From Desulfamplus magnetovallimortis (GTDB taxonomy: Bacteria > Desulfobacterota > Desulfobacteria > Desulfobacterales > Desulfobacteraceae): a stretch of DNA of 64,000 nucleotides. The notes beneath the pieces are model-generated. The model did no database searches and was not told the DNA's origin. It saw only the letters and a program-made list of their open reading frames with translations. The stretch lies in NCBI RefSeq assembly GCF_900170035.1, contig NZ_LT828540.1, positions 245,170-309,169 of the forward strand. Reading direction: 5' to 3'. A program made the translations under genes and the position numbers. Shown in pieces: positions 1-8,053 of this stretch (position 1 is the stretch's first letter; each line of letters starts with the position of its first letter).

Positions 1-55
1 TCCTGATTCAGACAGTGTTGACAAGGCTTACAAGATCATAGGTGTCGACTTTGAG
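1..55. repeat. Family C repeat, right end only
   Basis: The first 55 bases match the right end of a 175-190 bp element seen complete at 35144-35318 and 61486-61673. It ends in TGTCGACTTTGAG, the inverted form of the family's left end. The rest lies outside the window. Confidence 0.75.
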
Positions 56-61
56 TTTTAT

Positions 62-140
62 ATGAAAGTCTCGGTAACAGGCTGTTTTTAAAACAACTTT
101 CATCTCTTCGATTGTGGCGGTCATCAGCCATGTACGTTAT
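62..140. repeat. Family B palindromic repeat
   Basis: A GAAAGTC...GACTTTC-type palindrome followed by a GTGGC...GCCATGTACGTTAT tail. The same unit recurs at 14767-15008, 17890-18045, 37232-37321, 39806-39967, 49499-49605 and 60601-60681. Its right edge abuts a truncated reading frame at 141, so it may have removed the 5' end of that gene. Confidence 0.75.
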
Positions 141-202
141 ATGGAGCCGGTTGAAGATGAAATTTTAATAATCCCAAGCGCGGAAAGAATGGAACTTGCT
201 CT

Positions 203-493
203 ATGAGCAAAGTCTCCAGCCTAAATTATGACAAAGTGATAAAAGCGTTACAAAGAGATGGATAGGTAATCGTTCGTCAACGCGGATCGCATATACGGAT
301 ACAAAAGCATATTGATGAAGAGATTCTAAAGATAACTATTCCAGCGCACAAACCAATAAGACGTCATATCAAGATTAAATCCGATGCAAATCCCTACGAT
401 CCATCATGGGCTGATTACTTTGCCAAACTTTCCAAATCTAAAACTGCCGGGTTCTTAGATGAACTTTATCAATGCTTGAGCCCTGTGCGGTGA
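203..493 (+). pseudogene. HicA-type toxin remnant fused to an intron ORF tail
   Basis: The frame from ATG 203 reads like a HicA mRNA interferase: a helix ending in KALQRDG, then VIVRQRGSHIRI with the catalytic His in a GSH motif, then IPAHKPI. A TAG at 263-265 replaces the expected Trp codon. After IPAHKPIRR the frame changes character to HIKIKSDANPYDPSW, which resembles the C-terminus of group II intron reverse transcriptases, and ends at 493. The start overlaps the stop of a 21-codon remnant (141-206) in ATGA fashion, possibly the tail of a partner antitoxin. It appears to be a recombination product of a toxin gene and an intron end. The HicA call rests on motif recognition only. Confidence 0.6.
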
Positions 494-553
494 AAGTCGC
501 ACGCAGGGTTCTTAAGGAGGCTTGGGAGTGGTAAGACTCCCCGGCTATCCGAC
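365..553 (+). mobile_element. 3' end of a group II intron
   Basis: The C-terminal ORF tail (365-493) is followed at 478-511 by a domain V-like hairpin: GAGCC...GTGCGGTGAAAGTCGCAC...GGTTC, with the typical GAAA-type loop. A domain VI-like hairpin follows to about 553, ending CTATCCGAC. Everything upstream of the ORF tail is missing. The sequence after 553 leads straight into an attC site, consistent with an intron inserted in an integron array. Confidence 0.65.
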
Positions 554-580
554 ATTTTTGGGGCTTCACTTTGTTACGCC

Positions 581-674
581 CCATAAACCGCTGAATTCGT
601 CGTTAAGCTGACCGCCGGCGGTTCCGCTCGCAAGCTCGCTCCACCTCCGTCGGCAGCTTAACTCATCGTTATGT
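581..674 (+). other. attC site 1 (integron recombination site)
   Basis: The site ends in GCTTAAC, a five-base spacer and GTTATGT (668-674, core R'). The left arm carries CATAAAC as a degenerate R'' and GTTAAGC as L''. The two arms pair: GTTAAGCTGACCG against the region ending CGGCAGCTTAAC, giving the imperfect palindrome expected of attC. It lies immediately upstream of the first cassette gene. Confidence 0.65.
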
Positions 675-735
675 ATAAAAAATATTGCTAAAATATATGA
701 CTTTGAGCTACTATTAGTTCAAGGAGGACAAAAAA

Positions 736-933
736 ATGGCAACAATAACGGTTGAAATCGATGATTCAAAAGCAGACATTTTAAAAGAGAAAGCCCAAAA
801 ACTTGGTCTACTACCAGACCAGTTCGTTGCTGCATCTATCGAAGATTTAATTTCAATACCTGAACCAGAGTTTAACAAGGCATTAGAAAAAGTTTTACGG
901 AAAAATAAAGAACTTTATAAGCGTTTAGCATGA
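736..933 (+). CDS. Antitoxin-like small protein (partner of Doc)
   Basis: A 65-residue protein with an N-terminal ITVEIDDSKADILKEKA segment (a beta strand then a helix, as in Phd/RHH-type antitoxins) and a charged C-terminal helix. AAGGAGGA sits eight bases before the ATG. The stop codon overlaps the start of the Doc-like toxin gene (ATGA), the usual antitoxin-first layout, so it is inferred to bind and neutralise that toxin and to autorepress. No specific antitoxin family is recognised with certainty. It lies between attC sites 1 and 2, so it forms a two-gene integron cassette with its partner. Confidence 0.7.
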   Translation: MATITVEIDDSKADILKEKAQKLGLLPDQFVAASIEDLISIPEPEFNKALEKVLRKNKELYKRLA

Positions 934-1319
934 TGAGGTATCTTTCTCTAAAAGAAATTTTTACAATTCATAATTCAATAATTTCATCTTCTGGTGGTGC
1001 ATCAGGAATACGTAATTTAGCATCCCTGAAAGCATCACTTGGTCAACCTCACCAAACATTCGATGGCAACGACTTTTATCTTGATCTTATTTCAAAAGCA
1101 AGTATCCTCTGCTACTCAATTGTTATGAACCATCCCTTTGTTGATGGAAATAAAAGAGTTGGCCATGCCGTCATGGAAATTTTTCTAATGCTCAATGATT
1201 TTGAAATTGAAGCATCGGTTGATGAACAAGAGAAAATTATGCTTCGTTTAGCCGAAGGTAGTATACACCGTGAAGAGTTTGAAGTTTGGTTAAGAGCAAA
1301 TATAAAAAAAATCACATAA
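930..1319 (+). CDS. Doc/Fic-family toxin
   Basis: A 129-residue Fic-fold protein of Doc size. The motif HPFVDGNKRVG near residues 69-79 matches the Fic consensus HPFx(D/E)GNxRxG; the Lys in GNKR is the Doc-type form, and Doc proteins phosphorylate EF-Tu. The N-terminal L-x-E-I-x-x-I-H segment is also typical of Doc. The start overlaps the antitoxin stop by four bases, implying translational coupling. The stop lies within the left core of attC site 2, which is normal packing for a cassette gene. Toxin-antitoxin cassettes are known to stabilise large integron arrays. Confidence 0.88.
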   Translation: MMRYLSLKEIFTIHNSIISSSGGASGIRNLASLKASLGQPHQTFDGNDFYLDLISKASILCYSIVMNHPFVDGNKRVGHAVMEIFLMLNDFEIEASVDEQEKIMLRLAEGSIHREEFEVWLRANIKKIT

Positions 1320-1385
1320 CCAGCCAGTTCACCGGATTGCCATTACGCTGCGCTTCATGGTAACCGGTGACCGACAGCGTTATGT
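1314..1385 (+). other. attC site 2
   Basis: A 72-bp site with perfectly matched outer cores: ACATAAC at 1314-1320 and GTTATGT at 1379-1385. The inner arms GTTCACCGG and CCGGTGAC pair as well. This is the clearest attC in the window; it closes the Phd/Doc-like cassette and opens the helicase cassette. Confidence 0.85.
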
Positions 1386-1418
1386 TTCAAAAGACAAAGC
1401 CCATCGAAGGAATAAAAT

Positions 1419-4400
1419 GTGAGTGAAGTTAAAGAAAAAATGGATTCAACAACCAGTAATCGCTTAGATGAACTTCTTGCTTATGTGCATCATGTAGGGC
1501 AGATCAATCAAAAACCTATTTTCAGAATAGAAGAATATAAACAACTGACTATATGGGAGCATGAGTTAAAAGGGAAAATCGGAATCCAGCATAATATAAT
1601 TGATAACGATGGTATTTCCGTATGGCTAAGAATCGAACGATTAAAGAGGTTTGCACCACCTTCGATTCCTGAACATATACAAGATTGGATTGCCGTTGAA
1701 AATGACCCTGAAAGCAAGCCGCAGATTAAAGATAAAATAATCAAAACACTGACAGAACAAGAAGCCAATAAACTTGTTGCCGAAGGAGTTGTAATTGAGT
1801 GCGATGTTACTGATCCGTTAAAAGAAGAAATGTCTGGAACAAAGCTAAAGGATGTAATATTTCGCTTAGAAAATAATCAGCAAATAAAGACAGACATAGA
1901 CAGTTATCTTAATGAGCAGTGGTTTCCTTGGTCTGAGGAAGAAAAGCCACGTAGGGTTACGATTAAAATATATGACTCATTATTTAGTCTACAGCAAACC
2001 ATTGAAGCACAAGGTGACGAGCAGCCGATAGAATTAATTTGGGGTATTGGTATAAGTCGGTGGTTATGCGAAGGACACAAAATTAATCATCCATTACTGG
2101 AAAAGCCGATTGAAATTGAAGTTGATAGAAAAGATGGCACAATACTGATACATCCTCGAAATAATGAGCCGACTATTGCAGTTGGTGCATATTTCGCATT
2201 AAAAAACCCTGGTGTGGATGCCTTGTTGCGTTTTGGGAAAAAACATTTTTCTGAAATGTCAGATAACATCGAATTTTCACCATATATTCACGAAAGTTTT
2301 GAGCCAATATTAAGGCAGGCTTCAACTCATCTAAGTGAAAGCGGCACATACTGGCCTGATATAAACCATGACAAAGAAAACCGCGAACCAAACAAGATAA
2401 GTGACTCTCTTGAGCTAACAGATAGTTGGGTTTTATTTGCAAGGCCAAGAAGTGCCACTGGATTTATCCAAGATATAGAGAGGTTCCAAAAAGAATTAGA
2501 AGAGTCAAAATCCACAGATACTGACATTCCCAATCCGACAAAAAAGCTTGTCACGGAATTATCTGATAAAAAACCGATACAGACGGGTGGTGGGTTTCTA
2601 TCAGATAGCGGTTCGTCTTCTTCATCTTCAGGTGCATCACAAGCGAAAAAACAAAAAACAGAACTGTTTTTCCCAAAAGCCTTTAATGATTCGCAGGTTC
2701 AAATAATAGATAGGCTTGAAGAGAATGACGGTGTAGTGGTTCAGGGGCCGCCCGGTACAGGCAAAACCCACACGATTGCCAATATTATTTGTCATTATCT
2801 GGCAACAGGAAGGAGTGTCCTTGTTACTTCAAAAGGGGAGTCTGCCCTATCGGTACTGCAAGACCAAATACCTGATGAATTAAGAGCCTTAACAATTAGC
2901 CTTCTGGCAAACGAAAGGCAAGGTATGAAACAGTTAGAAGCAGCAGTTGAGCTTTTGGCTGGATTAGTTAGCCAAACCAGTTTGGGGAAGTTGAATCAAG
3001 AAGCAGAGTCCAATGCTTTAAGAGTTAAGCAGCTAAAAAGGGAAATAAATGAAATTGATGAAAAGATTAAAGACTGGGGGTTAAAACAACTAAATCCGGT
3101 AGGACAAAAGCTGACCGGTGAAAAAAACGAAATTACTGCGATGGAGTTAGCACGTCTTGTCATAGATGATTCCGGTGCCCATGAATGGTTCACTGATGAA
3201 CTTGGTTCCTCTGATCGTTTCAGCCCTAAGTTTACTGATTCAGATATAGCGATAATAAGAGCTGCCCGCCGAAAAGTTGGTAAGGATATTTGTTATGTTG
3301 GTAAATCCATTCCACAATTACAGGATTTACCGGATAGTGCAAATATAGCAGCTATACATGATGATTTATCCGCATCTGCTAAAATTGCCATGGAATCAAA
3401 GAGCGGTCATATACCTCCCCTTGCTGTTTCTGTGGAGAAATCCGTTGACCGAGCCAAGCAACTAATTAAGCCATTAAGGGAGCTTGGCAACCTTCTTGAT
3501 ATATTTCAAGAAAATTCCTGGTTGCAACAACTATTTTATTCATGGATTGAAGGTGCATCGACATCAAATGATGAAAATACATTATTCAACGAGTTACTAA
3601 TATATTTGGATGAATTAATAGAGCGAAGGCAGATATTTGTTAAGACCCTTGTTGAAATACCCGATCCTTACCATTGCTTTGAAGGTACACAAGCTGCTTT
3701 AAGTAACTTGGCAAACAATAAAAGAGCTTTTGGTATATTTTCCTTCGGGAGTAAAGAAGCCAAAACTATTATCGAACGGGCAAAAGTTGAGGGAGAAACT
3801 CCGAAGGATGCAGAAACCTGGCAGTTAGTTCTTGATTATGTGACTTATCAAGATGATATTAGAAAATTTATCATTAAATGGAATCATGCCGGACAGGAGC
3901 TTGATTTACCAGAATTTGTATATCAGTACGGCAGCTTGTATAAGGATATTCAGGCCGTTCAAAAGACTATTTCTAATGCAAAACACCTTGCAGGCGAGTG
4001 GCACTCCATTAGTCATGAAATTGGTGAGCTATTCCCACATGGAATAGATCTATCCAAAATTATAGTAAGTAAATTGGAAATAGATAAGGCAATTAAGGCT
4101 ATTGAGTTTAATACCTCTCGCATTAGCCTCGGTGCTCAACGTATCAAGCTACAAGATTTAATGGAAAAACTAAAAAAATCTGATGGAGATATTGCGAATA
4201 GTATAAGTGATTTTGTAAATACCGCTATCGGTAATCCTGAATATTCATCGGACAAAATTATTCAACATTGGCAAGAGTTGGGTTCAGAATTAAACAGAAT
4301 AAATGAATTAATAGTACATTTGAATGACATTGAAAGAATTGCAGAGTCAATATCTGAGTCAGGGGCACCTATTTGGGGAAGTAAACTTAAATCAGAACCG

Positions 4401-6083
4401 TTATTAGAAGAAGACGATGCACTTACACCGGCAGATTGGTATGAAACATGGAGATGGAACCAGCGTAAGCAATATTTACATGAAATTGACGGGCGTGAAC
4501 ATCACAAGAAACTTTCTCAAAAAAGGGCGAGATTAGACAATGATTTGAAACGGACGTTTTCCAAGCTTGTACGGATAAAAACAAACATTGGTTTACATAT
4601 GAGCATGACCGAGCGCGTCCAAGGTGCTTTGATGCGTTTTGTATCTTCTGTCGCTAAGATTGGTAAAGGTACTGGAAAGAGAGCACCGAGGCATCGAAGA
4701 GATGCCTATAGGGCAATGCAGGATTGCTACAGTGGTGTTCCATGTTGGATTATGCCCACCTGGAGAGTGAGTGAAAGTTTGCCGTCTGACTTTGGTTCGT
4801 TTGACTTGGTGATAATTGACGAGGCATCTCAATCCGACATTACAGCATTGCCTGCTATTTTAAGGGCAAAAAAACTATTGATTGTGGGTGATGATAAACA
4901 GGTTAGCCCAACAGCTGCTTTTCTTGCCGAGGAAAAGATATTACAACTAAAACATAATTTTCTTCGAGAGCAGCCATTTGCAGAACTGCTACTGCCTGGA
5001 ATTTCTGTATATGATCTTGCCAATGCTGTTTTTCCTGGTCAGCGGATCATGTTAACTGAGCATTTTCGATGTGTTGAACCAATTATTCGGTTCAGTATGC
5101 AATTCTATAATGAGCCTCTAATACCACTAAGGATACCAAAATCATCTGAGAAACTAACGCCGCCCCTGGTTGATGTATATGTCAAAGGCGGTCAGCGTGA
5201 TGATAGAAGTAAGATTAACGAAGTAGAAGCAGAGGGAATCATATCTGAGATAAAAGCAGTTGTGGCAAACCCTAAGTATAAAGGACGCAGCATCGGCGTT
5301 ATTTCTCTAATAGGAGCACAACAAGCAAAGTACATACAGGACCAGTTACTTATTGAGTTAGGAGAAGACATTTTTCAAGAATATAAAATAGCCTGTGGCG
5401 ATGCTGCCACTTTCCAAGGTAAGGAGCGTGATATTGTATTTTTATCTATGGTTGTCGGCTCCCGTCAAGGTGCAGTAATGAGTAAAAGAGATGCTGAACA
5501 AAGAATGAATGTGGCCTTGTCCAGAGCAAGAGATCGAATGTATCTTTATAGAAGCATTCAGGAATCTGACCTTAGTAATGAATCAGATTTACGCTTAAAA
5601 ATTCTTAGGCACTTTTCTTCCCCTATGCCACAACTCAAGCAAGTAGATAATCCCATTGACTTATGTGATTCAGATTTTGAAAGAGATGTTTATAAACGCC
5701 TTACTGCAAAAGGGTATAACGTTGTACCGCAAGTAAAGGTAGGAGCATTTTCAATTGACTTGGTTGTTGAGGGAGAAAATGATCAAAGGTTAGCAATTGA
5801 ATTAGATGGCGACAAATACCATCCTCCTGAGCAGTGGATGAATGATTGGAAACGGCAACGTACTATGGAAAGAGTTGGCTGGCAATTTTGGAGATGTTGG
5901 GGTTCAAGCTACACAATAGACCCTGAAGGATGTATAGATGATTTAATCAATGTGCTTAACAATATGCAAATAGTTCCATGTGAAATAAGCAGCGGAGCAA
6001 ATATTTATACTGAACAACGAATATATGAAAAACAACTTGAAATTGAAAATGATGATCTTGATTTTGAGTTGGTACCAAATTGA
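1419..6083 (+). CDS. Giant SF1 helicase with C-terminal nuclease domain
   Basis: A 1554-residue protein starting at a GTG behind GAAGGAA. Walker A GPPGTGKT lies at residues 443-450. A long helical insertion (about 500-1080) precedes motif II (IIDEAS, about 1130), motif III (GDDKQVSP) and motif VI (MNVALSRARDR), a COG1112-type SF1 helicase layout. The last 130 residues carry IDLVVEG...LAIELDGDKYH, a Vsr/DUF559-like PD-(D/E)XK nuclease pattern. The N-terminal 400 residues have no recognised domain. Similar helicase-nuclease fusions act in anti-phage defence, so a defence role is inferred. It is the sole gene between attC sites 2 and 3, making a cassette of about 4.8 kb, far larger than usual. 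Confidence 0.85.
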   Translation: MSEVKEKMDSTTSNRLDELLAYVHHVGQINQKPIFRIEEYKQLTIWEHELKGKIGIQHNIIDNDGISVWLRIERLKRFAPPSIPEHIQDWIAVENDPESKPQIKDKIIKTLTEQEANKLVAEGVVIECDVTDPLKEEMSGTKLKDVIFRLENNQQIKTDIDSYLNEQWFPWSEEEKPRRVTIKIYDSLFSLQQTIEAQGDEQPIELIWGIGISRWLCEGHKINHPLLEKPIEIEVDRKDGTILIHPRNNEPTIAVGAYFALKNPGVDALLRFGKKHFSEMSDNIEFSPYIHESFEPILRQASTHLSESGTYWPDINHDKENREPNKISDSLELTDSWVLFARPRSATGFIQDIERFQKELEESKSTDTDIPNPTKKLVTELSDKKPIQTGGGFLSDSGSSSSSSGASQAKKQKTELFFPKAFNDSQVQIIDRLEENDGVVVQGPPGTGKTHTIANIICHYLATGRSVLVTSKGESALSVLQDQIPDELRALTISLLANERQGMKQLEAAVELLAGLVSQTSLGKLNQEAESNALRVKQLKREINEIDEKIKDWGLKQLNPVGQKLTGEKNEITAMELARLVIDDSGAHEWFTDELGSSDRFSPKFTDSDIAIIRAARRKVGKDICYVGKSIPQLQDLPDSANIAAIHDDLSASAKIAMESKSGHIPPLAVSVEKSVDRAKQLIKPLRELGNLLDIFQENSWLQQLFYSWIEGASTSNDENTLFNELLIYLDELIERRQIFVKTLVEIPDPYHCFEGTQAALSNLANNKRAFGIFSFGSKEAKTIIERAKVEGETPKDAETWQLVLDYVTYQDDIRKFIIKWNHAGQELDLPEFVYQYGSLYKDIQAVQKTISNAKHLAGEWHSISHEIGELFPHGIDLSKIIVSKLEIDKAIKAIEFNTSRISLGAQRIKLQDLMEKLKKSDGDIANSISDFVNTAIGNPEYSSDKIIQHWQELGSELNRINELIVHLNDIERIAESISESGAPIWGSKLKSEPLLEEDDALTPADWYETWRWNQRKQYLHEIDGREHHKKLSQKRARLDNDLKRTFSKLVRIKTNIGLHMSMTERVQGALMRFVSSVAKIGKGTGKRAPRHRRDAYRAMQDCYSGVPCWIMPTWRVSESLPSDFGSFDLVIIDEASQSDITALPAILRAKKLLIVGDDKQVSPTAAFLAEEKILQLKHNFLREQPFAELLLPGISVYDLANAVFPGQRIMLTEHFRCVEPIIRFSMQFYNEPLIPLRIPKSSEKLTPPLVDVYVKGGQRDDRSKINEVEAEGIISEIKAVVANPKYKGRSIGVISLIGAQQAKYIQDQLLIELGEDIFQEYKIACGDAATFQGKERDIVFLSMVVGSRQGAVMSKRDAEQRMNVALSRARDRMYLYRSIQESDLSNESDLRLKILRHFSSPMPQLKQVDNPIDLCDSDFERDVYKRLTAKGYNVVPQVKVGAFSIDLVVEGENDQRLAIELDGDKYHPPEQWMNDWKRQRTMERVGWQFWRCWGSSYTIDPEGCIDDLINVLNNMQIVPCEISSGANIYTEQRIYEKQLEIENDDLDFELVPN

Positions 6084-6089
6084 ACGAAA

Positions 6090-6188
6090 ACATAACAATA
6101 GCATACACGCAGGCTTCCAAAAGCGGCGCGGCTTTCGCTGCGCTACAGCCACACCACTTTTGGAAGCCGGTGATGCTAGGCGTTATGT
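6090..6188 (+). other. attC site 3
   Basis: A 99-bp site with cores ACATAAC (6090-6096) and GTTATGT (6182-6188). The arms GGCTTCCAAAAG and CTTTTGGAAGCC are perfect complements, with a GC-rich central hairpin. It begins seven bases after the helicase stop. Confidence 0.85.
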
Positions 6189-6213
6189 TTCTGATAAGAA
6201 AAAGGGGTGGACT

Positions 6214-6407
6214 ATGAGTTGGAGAACCGGAACAGAAATGTTTTATGAAATACTTCCGATTATAAGGAATCATATACAGGACGATGAAACAAGAAATGAC
6301 TTCTTAACAGATTAAATAATTTTTTTTTATAATATGACATAGACCCATGTGACATTCGAGAAATAGATGATGAGATTACAGCTATAGCCGAAGAAATCGA
6401 TCCATAA
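6214..6407 (+). pseudogene. Degenerate small cassette ORF
   Basis: An ORF from ATG 6214 begins MSWRTGTEMFYEILP and stops at 6315. The sequence from 6333 to 6407 in another frame reads YDIDPCDIREIDDEIT and so on, which looks like the natural continuation of one acidic protein of about 60 residues. The break falls around a nine-T run (6320-6328); more than one indel is needed to restore the frame. Function is unknown. It is the first gene after attC site 3. Confidence 0.5.
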
Positions 6408-6489
6408 ATATTAAAAAAAAAATCAATGCAAATTTGTTAAAGAAAATCGGCTAATTACAACTAAAACCAATTAAAGGAAGTCATTTAGA

Positions 6490-6930
6490 ATGAAAATATA
6501 CTTTGATGTTTGTTGCCTCAATCGTCCATATGATGATCAAACACAAGATAGGATTCATTTGGAAACTGAGGCTATAATGACTATACTAAAGCATATAGAA
6601 TTAAAAGAATGGTATTGGATTTCCAGCGGTGTTGTCAACTATGAAATCAGTAAAATATCTGATGAAGAGAAAAAATGCCGTTTGCAGTCTTTAGTTCGCT
6701 GGGCAACTGAGTTTGTCTCCGTTGAACAAGACACTTATAATAAGGCGAAAGAAATACAACAACTTGAAATCAAAGCATATGATGCATTACATATTGCTTG
6801 TGCTGAGCAAGGAGATGCTGATATATTTTTATCAACAGATGACAAACTAATAAAAGCATCAAAAAGAAACAAAGAGGCCATAAACATAGAAGTAGAAAAC
6901 CCTCTAACGTGGTTACAGAAAGTGATATGA
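6490..6930 (+). CDS. PIN-domain toxin
   Basis: A 146-residue PIN-fold protein, inferred to be a ribonuclease of the VapC class. It opens with MKIYFDVCCLNRPYDD, where Asp6 is the first metal-binding acid; NYEIS supplies the conserved Glu, and AYDALHIA and LSTDDKL supply the C-terminal Asp cluster. AAAGGAAG precedes the ATG. Its stop overlaps the start of a small downstream gene, so the antitoxin would be second, the reverse of the common order. It lies in the cassette after attC site 3. Confidence 0.8.
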   Translation: MKIYFDVCCLNRPYDDQTQDRIHLETEAIMTILKHIELKEWYWISSGVVNYEISKISDEEKKCRLQSLVRWATEFVSVEQDTYNKAKEIQQLEIKAYDALHIACAEQGDADIFLSTDDKLIKASKRNKEAINIEVENPLTWLQKVI

Positions 6931-7148
6931 TTATGAATATACAAATTATGACACAACAACAGATAAGAATAGCAGGAATTGAAATATTAAGTCAGCATAT
7001 GGGTATTACCGGGATGATTCGTTTTCTTCAACAGACGGAAATAGGATACGGAGATTATACAAAAGAAAGAGAAAGGTTGCTTGGAGATCCAACATTGGAA
7101 GAGTTGGTGGCTGATATTCAAGCAAGTGAATACAATAAAAAAACATAA
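6927..7148 (+). CDS. Putative antitoxin partner of the PIN protein
   Basis: A 73-residue protein whose ATG (6927) overlaps the PIN stop in ATGA fashion; a longer GTG start at 6909 is possible but lies inside the toxin gene. It reads MIMNIQIMTQQQIRIAGIE and ends with an acidic helix containing GDPTLEELVADIQA. No family is recognised. Coupling to a PIN toxin is the only evidence for an antitoxin role. The stop lies in the left core of the next attC-like site. Confidence 0.6.
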   Translation: MIMNIQIMTQQQIRIAGIEILSQHMGITGMIRFLQQTEIGYGDYTKERERLLGDPTLEELVADIQASEYNKKT

Positions 7149-7267
7149 CAAGACGTTCCACCAGGTGCGACCTTAAGTCACTGATATTATTGTTAATTAA
7201 TGCAAATTAACCTGCCGTATCACCGGCAGTTTCTTACCTTGGCATGCATTACTGGTAACGGTTTTGT
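7143..7267 (+). other. attC-like site 4, probably interrupted
   Basis: ACATAAC (7143-7149) is a perfect left core right at the end of the PIN cassette. A fair right core, GTTTTGT, lies at 7261-7267, preceded by CTGGTAACG, which can pair with CGTTCCACCAG at 7154-7164. Between them, GGTGCGACCTTAA at 7164-7176 is identical to the start of the group II intron fragment at 7808. The site may therefore contain a short intron-end insertion. Confidence 0.45.
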
Positions 7268-7312
7268 GTGAAGCCCAGGGGACAATGGAGTCCTTAGCCG
7301 ATCGAAGCCCAG

Positions 7313-7549
7313 TTGGGAGATAATCCTCTGGTTAGAGATGAAGAACTTTGTCTTCACAAAACAGGTAGAGAATGTCTCAGATGTATGAAAGTCTGCCCAG
7401 TTCGTGCTGTAACCTTGAAAGGAATAGAACGCCATCGTTGTGATATGCGTATTCAGGTCAACCGTAAAAGATTCGCATCCAGACCTAATATGGCAGATGA
7501 TATTGAGGTCTGCGCGAAGTGTATTGCCGGTATGCCGTGCAGTCTTTAG
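7313..7549 (+). pseudogene. C-terminal fragment of an Fe-S protein
   Basis: The 78-codon frame contains CLHKTGRECLRCMKVCPVRA and, later, CAKCIAGMPCSL, a ferredoxin-like cysteine pattern resembling the end of the QueG-like (epoxyqueuosine reductase-related) double-cluster family. A stop codon lies 15 bases upstream of the TTG and no N-terminal catalytic domain precedes it, so this is an orphan tail. It lies in the disordered part of the integron region. Confidence 0.5.
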
Positions 7550-7649
7550 TCACCTTTGTCAAATGAAACTAAAAAATGATTCGATATGTATTATAAGTCA
7601 TATGATAAAAAATTCAGTGGACGCAAAAAGCCACGCCGATGATTTTAGC

Positions 7650-7792
7650 GTTCGCCCTCAATAACATTACAATTTTTTTACATTCTGGAATGATGAAATG
7701 ATTACTTGCTTTTTTGATAACTATGATCCAACAAAAGACTATACACATGCACAAATTGTCAATGGCCAAATAAAAATGACAGAAGGGCGAAC
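7650..7792 (+). other. Mini-cassette bounded by attC half-sites
   Basis: GTTCGCC (7650-7656) and GGCGAAC (7786-7792) are exact complements and look like the right core of one attC and the left core of the next, 130 bases apart. The segment between has no convincing gene. The left attC lacks a matching left core, and the right one is cut at 7808 by an intron start. Confidence 0.4.
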
Positions 7793-7808
7793 AAGGCGCT
7801 GGAGAGGG

Positions 7809-8035
7809 GTGCGACCTTAAATCAGTGGAACAGGGTAAGCCCAATTGTCTCCATTTAAGTATGGAAAGCAAGCCGTAAGGTGACCCGATAGATGAGTGGA
7901 TAAAGGAGGTCGGAGAAAGCAAATGCCATTCTGTCATGGAGTGGATAGAGGGATATCCCTTATCAGGAAAGTGAGCAGACTTCCGGCAAGTGTTGAATAT
8001 CGGGAAAGAGTTGGAATGATCTTAATCATGAGGAA
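7809..8035 (+). mobile_element. 5' part of a group II intron
   Basis: The segment begins GTGCGACC, matching the GUGYG start of group II introns. It continues with domain I-like elements such as AAATCAGTGGAACAGGG and AAAGCAAGCCGTAAGG. No reverse transcriptase follows; the next gene (8054) is unrelated. The fragment interrupts an attC left half (GGCGAAC, 7786-7792). The right limit is approximate. Confidence 0.65.
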
Positions 8036-8053
8036 GGGAGTATATATAGTATT

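Noticed and set aside
6025-6315. A 96-codon ORF overlapping the helicase end
   Set aside because: It runs through the attC hairpin; the real short frame starts at 6214.
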